Positions 32,807-44,889 are shown, numbered from the stretch's first letter. The stretch: DNA of 64,000 nucleotides from Pictodentalium vernedei (GCA_031216915.1 CM062290.1:255051597-255115596); one strand, 5' to 3'. Notes: generated by a model from the sequence alone, not told the origin. Numbers and translations: made by a program.

Positions 32807-34695
32807 AGTAGTAGGAGATGTATGGATCGTGCCCTATTGGGGGGATCTCATGGGGGATCTCATATCTGACGTCATAGTCACGTGACCCAGTGGCGCCATG
32901 TTGTGTTGTCATGGTAACCCGCGTGAGCAGTCATCTTGTGACGTCATCTCCATAGTGATACGTGGTGTGAGTGTGCATGCGCAGCTCGTGTTGTTAGGGT
33001 GATACTTGTTTCCGTCGTCCATTTTGTATATTGGAGGCCGCCATCTTGGTTTCTATGGTAGCACATGGTTGCTATGTGGCCCAAAATCTTCTAACAAGAC
33101 AGGGGTATATTCGGAGGATGTGTTCCTTGGAACAGGAGTAATTTCCGGATTTGTAGAATTACCACAAACAACCCGACAATCCCTCCAAATCACCGAAATT
33201 GACTTCATTTACTATGGATTCCCCAATTTATCGGTGTAGCACGTAGTGCCATAGTACCAAGGGGGTACAAGGGGTGCGTTCGATTGAACGAGAGTATATA
33301 TAATTACCCAAATAGACCCGATCACCCTTACAAACCACCAAAATCTACACCAATCCATCCAAACGGACACGCGAAGCCCCATTTTGGGCATATAAAGATA
33401 ACACGTAATGCTATAGAACCGAGATATCTCCTGGGGGTATATTCTATTGAATAGGTGTACAGAACCTGATTTTCCCAGAATCCCATTTTTAATGTCTATT
33501 GCACCAGTCTATCCAGTCCAAACTATCTCTGGTTCTTATAATCACCAGTGCTTGATTTCCCACAATATGTATGCAGTGTTATCTATTCTGTGTACAACAA
33601 AACCACATATCATTCCCAAAGCCAATAAGCTATCGAGCAGTTACTAGTAAGACGTTGCTCGAACGACTCGAAGTAGATCGAGCAAATGAGCTTTAGAGCA
33701 ATTGCTCTTTCGAGTGACTCGCACATATTGCTCGAACGACTCGAATCCCATGGAGCAAATGAGGTAACGAGCAATTGCTCGTTCGAGTGACTTGCGCATA
33801 CTGCTCGACGACTCATTTCAGAAAAAAGGGATTCCATAGTCACAGGCGTTTTCAAAAAAGGGATTCCACAAATTGGATTCCTTTTTCTGAAATGAGTCGT
33901 CGAGCAGTATGTGCGAGTGACTCGCACAAATTGCTCGAACGACTCGAATCCCATCGGCAAATGAGCTAACGAGCAATTGCTCTTTCGAGTGACTCGCACA
34001 TATTGCTCGAACAACTCGAATCCCATGGAGCAAATGAGCTAACGAGCAATTGCTCGTTCGAGTGACTCGCACATACTGCTCGACGACTCATTTCAGAAAA
34101 AATGGATTCCATAGCCACAGGTGTTTTCAAAAAAGGGATTCCACAAATGGGATTCCAAAAAGGGATTCCATAAGTGGGATTCCGTCTTATGTCGAGTGAC
34201 TCGCACATATTGCTCGAATGACTCGAATCCCATCGGGCAAATGAGCTAACGAGCAATTGCTCGTTCGAGTGGCTCCTCGAACGACTCTTGGATTCATTTG
34301 AGAAAAAAGGGATTCCATAGCCACAGGCATTTTTGAAAAAGGGATTCTTAAAAAGGGATTCTGTAAAATGGGATTCCTATCCAATACCATACAATTTGGA
34401 TTTTATGATTTTCTGAAAACGCCTGTGGCTATGGAATCCTTTTTTCTGAAATGAGTCGTCGAGCAGTATGTGCGAGTCACTCGAACGGAAACACGTATCA
34501 CCCTAACAACACGCGCTGCGCATGCGCACTCACACCACGCATCACTATGGAGATGACGTCACAAGATGGCCGCTCACGCGTGTTACCATGACAGCACAAC
34601 GTGGCGCCACTGGGTCACGTGACTATGACGGCAGTTATAAGAGATCCCCCATGAGATCCCCCCAATAGGGCACGATCCATACATCTCCTACTACT
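32807..34695. mobile_element. 1.9-kb non-autonomous element with ~210-bp motif-rich TIRs
   Basis: Flanked by GTCATT at 32801-32806 and 34696-34701. Both ends read AGTAGTAGGAGATGTATGG inward and stay complementary for about 210 bp (32807-33018 and 34484-34695). Each arm carries CACGTG, CRE, X-box-like and ATGCGCA-type motifs. The left side extends through a YY1-like GGCCGCCATCTTGG (33037) and further family sequence to about 33480. The rest of the interior is the GAGCA array. It has no transposase. The superfamily is unknown, and the 6-bp target duplication rests on one pair of flanks. Confidence 0.75.
33634..34480. repeat. GAGCAATTGCTC inverted/tandem array
   Basis: GAGCAATTGCTC occurs at about 33696, 33768, 33970, 34043 and 34251. 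It is usually followed by TTCGAGTGACTCGCACATA and TGCTCGA(A)CGACTC. Blocks with GGGATTCCATAG(C/T)CACAGGCG alternate with these, and some are inverted (TGAAATGAGTCGTCGAGCAG at 33891 and 34448). The local spacing is 72-73 bp. Long frames on both strands are by-products of the periodic sequence. Confidence 0.85.
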
Positions 34696-34732
34696 GTCAT
34701 TCATTTTCAACTTTTAATTTAACCCTTTCCTA

Positions 34733-34946
34733 ACATAAAAAGCAGACGACACTTGCCAAAAATAACTATTTTTTTTCATTTGTTGTCTCAAAAACATAGG
34801 TTATGACCTCTCATTGAAACGAGCTCGACGAGCTCGTCCTAACGAGGGGTCATAACCTATGTTTTTGAGACAACAAATGAAAAATTAATGAAAATTAATT
34901 GGCGATTTTTGAGAATCGCGCTGGCGGGTTTACGTTGGGTAAAGGG
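34733..34946. mobile_element. TTAA hairpin MITE, subfamily A (unit 1)
   Basis: TTAA at 34729-34732 and 34947-34950. Orientation is reversed relative to 3490: it starts CCCTTTCCTAACAT and ends ACGTTGGGTAAAGGG. Confidence 0.9.
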
Positions 34947-35153
34947 TTAATGAAAGTGCGCACTCACACCACGTATCACTATGGAGATGACGTCACAAGA
35001 TGGCCGCTCACGCGGGTTACCATGACAGCACAACATGGCGCCACTGGTCACGTGACTATGACGGCAGATATTACATCCCCCATGAGATCCCCCCAATAGG
35101 GCACGATCCATACATCTATTACTACTGTCATTCATTTTCAACTTTCAATTTAA

Positions 35154-35377
35154 CCCTTTACCTAACATAAAAAGCAGACGACACTTGCCAAAAATAACTA
35201 TTTTTTTCATTTGTTGTCTCAAAAACATAGGTTATGACCTCTCACTGGAACGAGCTCGACGAGCTCGTCCTAACGAGGGGTCATAACCTATGTTTTTGAG
35301 ACAACAAATGAAAAATTAATGAAAATTAATTGGCGATTTTTGAGAATCGCGCTAGCGGGTTTACGTTGCGTAAAGGG
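35154..35377. mobile_element. TTAA hairpin MITE, subfamily A (unit 2)
   Basis: Duplicate of the preceding MITE within the tandem duplication. TTAA at 35150-35153 and 35378-35381. Confidence 0.9.
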
Positions 35378-35385
35378 TTAATGAA

Positions 35386-36590
35386 AGTTTTCTTTTATGT
35401 AAATGCATTTCTTCCAAAAGATTAAAAAAACATACTTGCGATTTCTGTCCATCCTCACAGTGGCATAGCCACGGGGACGCTCGCCCCTAAAATATCTCTT
35501 TACCTCCACCCTGCCTCACTAAAAAACATTGGCCTAAAGCAGGTTCCACATAACAGTGAGCCCCAAAATGGTGTCAGTTTTGGCCCACACATCCTGACTA
35601 GGCCTGCATCATCATAATATTTCTTGATGGTTTGTCACGAGGGCTATTCAATTAGGGATTTTGCCTTGGGAACTTTTGTCCGTACCCCGTCAGAATCAAA
35701 CTGTTCAAGGTCCTTCAAAATGTCTCGTTTTCGGAAATCCGATTTTCTTCATTATCCTTTCCACTTCCACTGATAATTATCTTCACCACTGTCCACATTC
35801 TCTTTATAATCATCTTTGCCATAACTGCGCTCATTGGCATAATCACCTAGATATTCCGAATCATCTCTATCAAAATTACTACAACAGAAAAATGCAGAGC
35901 ATTATCTTAAGCCCAGGATAATGGTCGATTTTCAAGCTAACAACATGCAGTCAGAATTTCAAATCTCGATGCCACTTCTGGAAAGATAACTCCGCACCTA
36001 TTGGTAGATACTTTTTTGACAGCTTTGTTTGGAAGTAATACTATTTTTTATCTTACAATCAACATGCATTTTGTCTGGATTAACAGATGTTTGTATCAGG
36101 GGGTCGGATACAAGCGAGTTCCTTTCGCGTGAGTTCCATTTTTTTTCTTTTTGTTCATCCGGACTCGTCTTCGACTCGTCGTGATCTGCCCTTAGAACCC
36201 GGAGCTCGACTCGGATACATATTTTTTACATCCACATAATGGTAATAATCTCTATGAGATACTATTTTGATAACTGGAAAACAAAGGATCGGAAGAGGTG
36301 AGGGGTGCTGCCGCCTTGCCCCCCCCCCCCCCCCCCCCCCCCCATCACAGCCTCAGAGACAGATCGGTCCTTTTTCGCCAGAAGTGCACTAGTGGAAAAG
36401 ACTTTACTTTCCGAGAACTGTAAGTGAGAAACTCGTATATTCGTTTGCAATGTACGTTACGCGTGCCACCGCCAATGTGGGTGGGTGGATGGATCTCGTA
36501 TAATGACTAAGTTTGGTCGATCGTCACCAAATAAAGAAGCTATGTAATCGGAGGGGCGATTTCTAAAGCTTTGTGTGATCCCTAGAGTAG
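35386..36590. other. No gene; weak hAT-MITE trace and poly-C tract
   Basis: 35469-35600 (CAGTGGCATAGCCACGGGG, then AAAACATTGGCC) resembles the CAGNGNCGTAGC elements at 45890 and 51291. A C23-25 tract lies at about 36319-36343. No coding region. Confidence 0.45.
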
Positions 36591-36646
36591 AATAAGGTGC
36601 CATCTGCTATGCCTTAGCATGGCAGCTGGCACCTTGCACCTTATTC
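36591..36646. repeat. Short hairpin
   Basis: GGTGCCATCTGCTATGCC pairs with GGCAGCTGGCACC-type sequence around TTAGCAT. 36647-37165 has no supported feature. Confidence 0.65.
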
Positions 36647-37165
36647 CTCCAGAGAGACGATATGTATATTTATGCCAAAACTTTTGTATAATGGCAATAC
36701 TTTTGAATGTCATATTGCAATTTATGACACGCTGTAAAATCCCGTTCTTACCTCATTCCCAGAGCTTCTGGCACCCATGGTGGAAGGGTAGATCAATGCG
36801 CGAATGTTATTGCACAAGTATACGCTCTGTATCAAAAATATATCTCACCAGCCATGCACTTCGATATTCCATGACAGCATGTTTGATCGATTTGGCCGTT
36901 TCTGTCACTAGTACTTTTTTTACTAAGGGAACACAGAGTGATATATAGCTCATTGAACTGTGTGGCTTCGAAGTAATATAACAGGTGGTTATGCTATGGC
37001 CCGACAGGTCTGGACGTCCCATATCCAAAGTAAATTAGGCCGCTACCGCCTATGTTTGGCCTAATATTAACTGTTGTATCTCAGTGTTAAAATGGCATTC
37101 CGATCTACATATGGAAGCTACACGTCGTCTTCTTGGATACCTTTACTCATTCTTAATTAACTTAA

Positions 37166-37372
37166 CCACGTGGGGGCACTGTGGCGGCGTGCACTAAGAT
37201 GTACTGCACGCCGGTCGTGCACTTAACTTCAATCAATGCTAACCCTGCTTGTGTGGAGTTAGTATGCTGGGAAGTCTGACAGTTGCTCGCCGTTACTCGG
37301 TGGTTCTCTCTGGGTACTCCGGCTTCCTCGAAAATGTCGTTAAACCCCACTAAGTAAAATAATAAATTAATT
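37166..37372 (+). mobile_element. SINE body, head truncated
   Basis: It starts at CCACGTGGGGGCACTGTGGCG and ends AAAATGTCGTTAAACCCC. Includes TTGTGTGGAGTTAGTATGC and TTGCTCGCCGTTACTCGG. Confidence 0.85.
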
Positions 37373-38059
37373 AACTTTTTATCTAACGCGACTTGGAGAC
37401 ACTTGCAACAAGAAGTCTTGAATTTTCCATAATTTCCTATATGGGGAAGAGATTGTGTACTCAGGTAGCACGGGTGCATAACAAAAGGCCAATAGTGTCG
37501 CCTATGTAAAATAGCATTAAAGCTTCAAATATTTTGAGATACTGATAGTCCAAAGCAAGAGTTTTCAGGAAGAGAATCCCTGGGAGACTAGGTACTTTCG
37601 AGACTTCCCCCTCGAGATCATTCCAACCCAGATCCCCCGAGAGAGTACCCCTTCCCCGATGTATTACTCCTCCCTCTCCTAGTAGGATTCACAAGGAGAC
37701 TTCGTCTCCCCTGGCACTGACTCATACTGGTCATAGTCCATACTCGCTACGTGCCAAAGAAAGAAGCCACCACCGTACATGGATAATTAGGCTTTTCCCT
37801 CTGGAAAAGACTATTGTTTTTCTACGGATTATTATTATTTTTTTTTTTTTTTTTTTTTGGGGGGGGGGGGGGTTGGGTTTTTTTTTTTTTTTTTTTTTTT
37901 TTTTTCTACACATTTTGTCCGTACGATTGAGAAGCCATTTTCGAACCGATTTTCACGAAATTTTGCACACGCATAGAGGGGCACAAAATCTAAAAATGTA
38001 CCCAAGCGGAATTTTCGATTTAACCCTTATTTCCTCAGAATTGGCAAAAAACTGCCAAA
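37373..38059. other. No gene; T/G homopolymer block
   Basis: T, G13-15, TTGGG and T29 tracts at about 37838-37905. Frames on either strand here are Phe- or Lys-rich artefacts. Confidence 0.55.
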
Positions 38060-39700
38060 ATTGGGGTTTATCGGCACTTTCTCGAAACACGTCTTGTAGA
38101 TTTTTTTTATACATTCGTCATTGCTAGACCTGTCTGTGACACGCCCGTTGATACACACGACATATCAGGCGATGCATATGGTAACCCTCCACAGGCTGCC
38201 AAACATCGAAATTTTGATGAAATAGGCCGGATTCAGGCCCCCACCGCACCCAAACAATACACGAGAGATAAATATAACTTTTTTTACTGGGAGTGAAATT
38301 CACCGAGGATCATTTTTGTCAGTAATAAGGGTGTTCAAAAAACCAAGCGTTAACCCGTTTTGGGCTGGTTAAACAGCAATACCCCCATAAAGCTCAAAAA
38401 TTTGTATTTTTCGTGGATTTCTCTAAACGAGTCTTGTAGATTTTTAAGAAAAATTTGTCACTCCCAGACCTTGGTGTGACAATAGAAGTTGCATGGACAA
38501 AATACTGCGGTGAGCATTTGTTAACCCTCCACGGGCTGCTAAAAGTCAAAATTGTAATAAAATGGGCTGTTTTTGGACGCCAAGAGCACCCAAACGTTAT
38601 ACCACAGAGAAAGGGGCCTTCATTTATCGGACGCAAAATTGATCGGAAAATATTTTTGAAAGTGGTAAGGGTATTCAAAATTTGACGTCTTAACCCATTT
38701 GGGGCTGGTTAAAGAGAGATACCCATTAAAATTTTAAAATCCCCGTTTTCTGTGGATTTCTCTAACAACATCTTGTAGGTTTTCAAGAAATATCGGCTAT
38801 TTGCAGGTCTTGGTGTGACATTACAAGTCGCATGAACAAAATATTCCGGTCAGCATTAGTTAACCCTCCCCGGGCTGCTGAAGGTCAAAATTGCGATAAA
38901 ATGGACTGTTTTTACACACCAACAGCACCCAAAGGGTATACCACAAAGAAAAGTGCCTTCTTTTATCGCGCGTACAATTTATACAGAAACATTTTTGTAA
39001 GTAGTAAGGGTATTCAAAAGTCGACGTCTTAACCCATTTTGGGCAGGCTAAAGAGAGATATCCCTTGAAAGCTTTAAATTCCCATTTTCTGTGAATTTCC
39101 CTAACGATAACCTGTAGGGTTTCAAGACAAATTGACTATTCGTAGGTCTTTATGTGACATTACAAGTTGCATGGACAAAATACTCTGGTGAGTGTTTTTT
39201 AACCATCTACAAGCTGCCAAGCATCGTAATGTTGTTAACATGGGACTGTTTTCAGACACGCACAGCACCAAATGTATACATGAGAGATAAACATAATCTC
39301 CTTTGTTTGAAGCGGAATTCACAGAGGACCATTTTTGTAAGTGATAAAGGTATTCAAAAAGCCAAGCGTTAACCCCTGTTGGGGAGGTTAACAGGGATAC
39401 CCATCAAAAGCTTAAAAATCGTTTTCCCTGGATTTCTACAAACATTTTGTGGGGTTTTCAAGAGAAAATGGCCGTTGATAGGTCTTGGTGTCATATGACC
39501 AGTTGCGTGGATCAATTATTCTGGTAGGCATTTGTTAACCCTTCATGGGCTGCTGTATGTAAAAAAAATGAGAAAATAGTCTGTTTTTGGACACCAAGAA
39601 CATCAAATGGAAATGCCACAGAGAAACGTAACTTCTTTTACCGGACGCAAAACTGATAGGGAAACATTGATATTGATATTAACCCATTCTACCATTAATG
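38060..39700 (+). repeat. Tandem satellite, ~339-bp period, five units
   Basis: The anchor TCTTGTAG recurs at 38092, 38432 and 38771, then diverged forms at 39110 and 39445 (spacings 340, 339, 339, 335). Each unit also has AACCC(A/G)TTTTGGG-type, TTAACCCTCCACGGGCTGC and TGGTGTGACA words. The units are quite diverged from each other, so the array is old. 39701-40516 has no other feature apart from a G tract near 40250. Confidence 0.9.
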
Positions 39701-40516
39701 ATGGGTTTTACCTAACATTTTTTTATCAAACCCAAACCGAGTCATTTGAGACTACAATAATCACCTTTCTCATAACATCAATGAAGGAACTTTAGTGAGA
39801 CAGTTAAAAACAATTCATCAGACGCTGTGGGGTCAAGAAAAATCATGGAATCTAATCGGGAAAAGCCATGATTCTCCAGAATCATAAAGTCTAGTTAGCC
39901 ATTTGGACTTTTGAATACGACATAACTGCGATTGTAACTTGAACATTCTAATAAGGTATCCAGAATGAGCAACGCCACCCTCTATCGTGTGAGTATGGCA
40001 CCGTCTGAAGCCGCCATCGGCTTAATTAGCAACTCGAATAAAAGAATGTCGATCTGGCATTATTAGCTTGCGATCATTGCAAAGAATTAAGATCTTATTA
40101 TTCGTCTACGGTACGGGTCGGATATATCTGAATTAACGGGTCAGTATGAATCAGTGTTGGAAGAGGAAAGAGTCCGATGATGGATTCTCTAGAGATAATA
40201 TCCGCGGTGTACTATCTGGGGAAGTTTGGCCGTCGGAATTGTCTCGGGGGAGGGGGGGGGGGGGGAGAGGGGTGAGTAACTGGTATAATATATCGGGGGA
40301 TTTCTCATGGATGTGTGGAGTCTCTCCGGGGGTAACTCTCTCAGGTTACCACACGGGGTACTCTCCCGAAGGCTACTGTACGCGCACCACATATATATAC
40401 CAATGTTGATGGTATGTATGTGGGCAGTTATTATTTTTTTCAAAGTCAATTTTATAGATGGACAAACAAAGAGACCGTGAAATTTAGGGTAAATTTAACG
40501 AACTGGCCAGGTATAC

Positions 40517-40968
40517 GGGCCGTAAATTTAGTGTGGAGCATGGCTCGAAAATAATATTTACGGCTCTGGCGTGAAAGCTCTAGTTTACGTAATGTCATTG
40601 ATTTGCATCGTTGTTTTAATTTTGGCGTCACCACGGTCGCAGCAGTCAAAACGTTGGCCAAAGTAGCTAGGAGTAACGTTTGATGGAATTATGTACTTAT
40701 GAACATCTGTCCGTCGCAGTGCACAAATATGAGGTTAAATGTTGCAGCCTCTACATACGAAGCAGCCAATCAAACGAGGTAGAAAATTTAGAGCGCCCCA
40801 AAGCAAATTTGAAGGATGCTTTGCGATATTCTGTAAACTACGGTACGCTGAGATGTGCCGAATGTCAAACCGGTCGTCTGAGTTGACGTCGCTGAAACCT
40901 GTACTGTAAATAACGTCACAGCCGTAAATATTATTTTTGAGCTATGCACTACACTAAATTTACGGCCC
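40517..40968. mobile_element. MITE with ~55-bp TIRs
   Basis: GGGCCGTAAATTTAGTGT at 40517 is mirrored at 40968, and the match continues through CAAAAATAATATTTACGGCT. 452 bp, no transposase. No target duplication seen at the ends. Confidence 0.85.
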
Positions 40969-41027
40969 ATTAAATATTTCCAGGATAAAATTTAAAGGTA
41001 ACCGGATATATTTTGTGGAAATAAATA

Positions 41028-42284
41028 CAGAGGGGGGGGGGGGGGGGGGGCAGGCAAAAAATTACGGATACAAGGTGGAAATTTTTACATTTTCAATTTT
41101 TGGGACCCACCACCCCCGGAATACAAATTTTTGAGAGTGATGTCTTGGACACCCACCCCTCCCGAACAGTTTTTCCTCAAAGACAATTGGGGACCCACCC
41201 CCAATTTATAGAATCTGTTTAACGAAGTATTCAAATTACCTAAATCAAAAAAAAAAATAAATAAATAAATACTTTTCCCAAACATGAAAGGTGCCGCAAA
41301 CCAACTTGTCCGATATCCCAGCCTTGCTCTTGGGCATCCAAGGCATCCCTAGCCACAGATGGCCCCAACACAATCTCTCTGCATATAAAGCCACAACGGA
41401 AATGCAGCATTAAACCCCCAGGTAACCACTGGAACCCGCCTCCACCAACTGAATTACAGATATACACCCATTCATGTTCCAAGCAACACAACCCTTATCC
41501 CGATGTACAACATGTCTATGCTGTTCAGACACCAGTCGAATCCCACCACCAAGAAGCCCTGCCCAAAATATGTTGTTCAGACCTGGATATCTTCATTTGA
41601 CCACAAGAAATAGTTGTTTTTCATTTCATTACTTTTCGGTTAAATGTTTAGTTTGTACAGCTGGTTTGAGAGGAACCTAATACTGAAGTTCTTAGACCCA
41701 TGCCAGGGTGGCTTGTCTGAGATGAGTTGCCTCTTATTTATTTTTTTGTGTTAGTGTCACTAGAATCATATTTACCTTGAAATTATACACGTTTTCCACA
41801 ATCAAAATTTTTATTCTATCAATCTTTTCAGTTATTCCATACATGGAAGCACACTAGACCAATGGTATGAGGCACCCTGAGGCTTACAGAAGAATCAAAT
41901 AATAGGATCTACAAAGCACTAATAAGAGGAAGACTGCCTTAGTAGAAATATAAAGGAGTGAAATCATGACCAAATGGCTGGGAATCACGTTTCTGTTCTG
42001 CACATTTTTGCCAGACCCAGAACAGGACCCACCCCCTAATGAAGTGTAAAACATGGGAAAAAAATTCTAACATGGAGCCCCCAACACATTATCAATGCTA
42101 TATTCTGTTCTGAGTTATGAATCTAAGCACTTGAATTCACTTTGGTTGTAATTACTTGTCTGTAAAATGATATTTGGCAAAAAATTGCATGACACCGGCA
42201 AAAACTGCACTTTGGGGCTCGGTCCCTCCCACCCACCCGGACCTTGTATCCTGGCATTTTTTGCGCCCCCCCCCCCTCCCCCTG
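41028..42284. mobile_element. Non-autonomous hAT-type element, 8-bp TSD AATAAATA
   Basis: AATAAATA lies at 41020-41027 and 42285-42292. The TIRs start CAGAGGGGG/CAGGGGG, with G18 and C13 tracts, then GCAAAAAATNNC and GATACAAGGT. CAG-start termini with 8-bp duplications are typical of hAT elements. No transposase ORF in 1257 bp. Confidence 0.85.
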
Positions 42285-42292
42285 AATAAATA

Positions 42293-42735
42293 TGGGATGT
42301 TTTAGGAGTGTTGATCTCTGATGATTTTTAAAACGAGTCTGGGAATGTTCAATATTGCTGAGCTCAAATGAGGCAACGTGGAAAATTCAGAACAAGTCGT
42401 ATTCTTTTTACTCACATGATAGCAGATTTTCCAAGAAATTCACCAATCAGTGAATCCGTGGAATGGGTTAACCACCGTACAACAAAATAGTTCCAACAAA
42501 CTGATACTCGCCGCGCATGGTAGGTAAATCTGGGTTTTCATTTAATTTTCCAATTATTTTGTTAGTATTTATCACATGTATCATCTACAAAAATAACTGG
42601 TGTTTCAATATAAATTGCTGTGATTCGTGCATAGGCCTAAAACACAATGATACAACTAAAAGTTAAAAACGCTTTGAAATATTAATTGGAGCATGTTATG
42701 TACTTTTCAGAGTCATTTCGTGCGAGACATTTCGT
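42293..42735. other. No supported feature
   Basis: AT-rich, no gene or named repeat. Confidence 0.4.
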
Positions 42736-42797
42736 CCCCTGAGTTCCAATGTGTTCTATGTGCCAGTAGGCACATAGAACACATTGGAACTCAGGGG
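42736..42797. repeat. Perfect 29-bp-arm hairpin
   Basis: CCCCTGAGTTCCAATGTGTT continues to GTGCC, then loop AGTA, then the exact complement. Confidence 0.92.
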
Positions 42798-43683
42798 TTG
42801 ATTTGTATTGTGCGTGTTACCTAAACTATCGAAGAAAACTGTATTAGAATGCAGTATGCATAGTTCCAGTCTATATTATAATAATTCATAGCCGGAGAAT
42901 ACAAATATTTTTCTTATGTATTTCTGTATGGAGGCTTTTCAAATGGTAGCTTTAGCTTTTAGTATGAAATGAAAATATTTTGGAAAAAGGAATACGATAT
43001 TAAATAGCATTTTCTTATTACTGGACAATCAAAATGTTGCTTCCAGCAGTCTTATTTTGGCTTACTTTGGGCTGGTGATACGCCTTTATACAGACCTTGA
43101 TGACATAACGATTCTAATGCTTCATAGTTTACAATCCACGTGAAAAGTGGGCTCGGAAATACGTAATACGCTGTGCAGTATCTGACCGCTCCAGCAACCG
43201 ATGATTACGAGCGAGCGATCGCAACTGACCAGTCAGTGAGAGATTCGGAAGTGTCTTCACAAACGGACGTATTATTTCACTCGGAGTTAGTTAATAACAT
43301 TCTTCGTTCAAACTAATTATTGTTAGTTAACGGTGTATTTTCAAATACGTGAATCGTTTGAAACTTAAAACTGTTCGGAAATGTACATAAACGACATTTG
43401 AAGCAGAATTTTGTGGGCAAAAGGCGGTTTCCAGTACGGACCGAGCGTCGTTTTGTGCACCCGAAACCAACGAGGGGCATAATGCTCCGTTGCTGGGGCT
43501 AGAAGTGAAAGCATATTTTCTTTCGTCATGCGTACGGTGAGGTCTGTATCGTGAGTTTTTGTAAAGGTTTAAAGTAAAAAAAACCCCGAACAAATTGAAC
43601 GTGCGATAAAACATGCGTCTAAAAACAGAAGACCGTCGCTTTGCGCTCCGCCACATCCAAAAAGTCGATTCGGCCGTTTATCT
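42798..43683. other. No supported gene
   Basis: A minus frame at 43656-43327 has no recognisable domain. 43400-43680 is richer in CpG than its surroundings. Confidence 0.35.
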
Positions 43684-43792
43684 CCCTTATAAAAAAGTAC
43701 CACGGTAAACCATGGTAAATCCCAAAGTACCCTGGTAATACTAGGGTATTTTGGGATTTACCATGGTTTACCATGGTACTTTTTTATAAGGG
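43684..43792. repeat. Near-perfect 109-bp hairpin
   Basis: CCCTTATAAAAAAGTACCA at the base, with GGTAAACCATGGTAAATCCC and its complement inside. MITE-like. Confidence 0.9.
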
Positions 43793-44089
43793 CTACTGTG
43801 GTATATGTCGCTAGACGATAAAAAAATAGTACTCGCGGTGAGCTGAGTAACTTTGCAATTAAAAAAAATCAGCTGAACGAGTCACACAATCTAAGAGAAG
43901 CAACTCAAACAAATCAATGCCAACAGACCACCATAATCTTGGAGAAGCACTTCCAGCTTTTCTTCTTCTTCTCCTGGTCTTCGGTCTTCTATCCACTTCC
44001 TTGTCCGCACGACAACTTGAAAACGAATCTCGCTGCTTTTTGGAATTCTTACAAACAGTCACAAGTACTCGACCACCTATATTTTTGAG
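43793..44089 (+). other. Weak ORF with hydrophobic start
   Basis: The frame at 43917-44162 begins with a leader-like LPAFLLLLLVFGLLSTSLSA but then runs into a tandem repeat. I recognise no product and treat it as unproven. Confidence 0.2.
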
Positions 44090-44850
44090 ATTCCTGGGGC
44101 AGTCAAATGTCCATATTGGTGCTTTGAATGTGGGTCACGCTCATATCTCGGGCTTGGTATGACCTATGGACCTAGGACCAACATCAAATTAGTTGAAACT
44201 CAATGGAGGTTCAAAATATGGGTCATGGTCACTGAGGTCACCCAGGGGTCACTGAGTGCATTTTGCACAATTGCCGGAAATCGCAAATTGTGACCCTCTA
44301 ATGCACTGCTGAAGTTCATACATGTATTTTTATACTAAAATGATTTTTGAAAGTGAGTCACACTCATATCTCAAGCATGGTATGACATATGGACCTGGGA
44401 CCAACAACAAAAGAATCGAAACTAAATGGAGGTTCAAAATATGGGTCAGGGTTCTTGAGGTCACAGAGGGGTGCCTTTTCAGAATTGCTGGAAATCACAT
44501 TTTATGACACCCTTATATATTTTCAAAGTCCATACATGTATTTTTAACACTAAAAAAGTGGGCAAAGCCAAAAACTTATGAAAGTGGACCACGCTCATAT
44601 CTCACGCATGGTATGACGTATTGATCTGGGACCAATGCCAAATGAGTCGCAACTCAATGGAGGTTCATAATATGATCAAGGTCACCCCCAGGGGTCATTG
44701 AGTGCATTTTCCGAATTGCTGGATATCACTTTTTATGATCCTCTAAAGCAGTGCTGGAGTTCGAACATGTATTCTTTTTCTCGAAAAAGTGGGCGGGCCG
44801 AAAAATATTGAAAGAAGGTCATGCTCATATCCGCCTGCTTGGATCGGCGC
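44090..44850 (+). repeat. GGTCA-rich tandem array, ~223-231-bp period
   Basis: Units are anchored at 44132, 44355, 44586 and 44817 by TCA(C/T)GCTCATATCTC and GGTATGAC. Each carries CTCAATGGAGGTTCA and ACCCAGGGGTCA words. Confidence 0.9.
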
Positions 44851-44889
44851 CCCTCTCCGATGACGGCCACTATCACAGGAATGCCTTAA

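Larger units (their letters stand above)
34517..35385 (+). repeat. Two-unit tandem segmental duplication (~434 bp)
   Basis: 34517-34950 and 34951-35385 are near-identical. Each contains the motif-rich arm, the element's end, the GTCATT flank and a complete TTAA MITE. The duplication therefore postdates both insertions. Confidence 0.9.

Noticed and set aside
33610..34390. Several long minus-strand frames with repeated RAICASHS-type words
   Set aside because: They are readings of the GAGCA array. Multiple overlapping frames on both strands stay open because of the repeat period.
33634..34480. A CRISPR-like array
   Set aside because: The genome is eukaryotic, repeats occur in both orientations with variable spacing, spacers are themselves repeated, and there are no cas genes.
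43917..44162. A small secreted peptide gene with a leader-like start
   Set aside because: The hydrophobic stretch is attractive, but the frame runs into a tandem repeat and nothing else supports it. Kept only as a low-confidence note.
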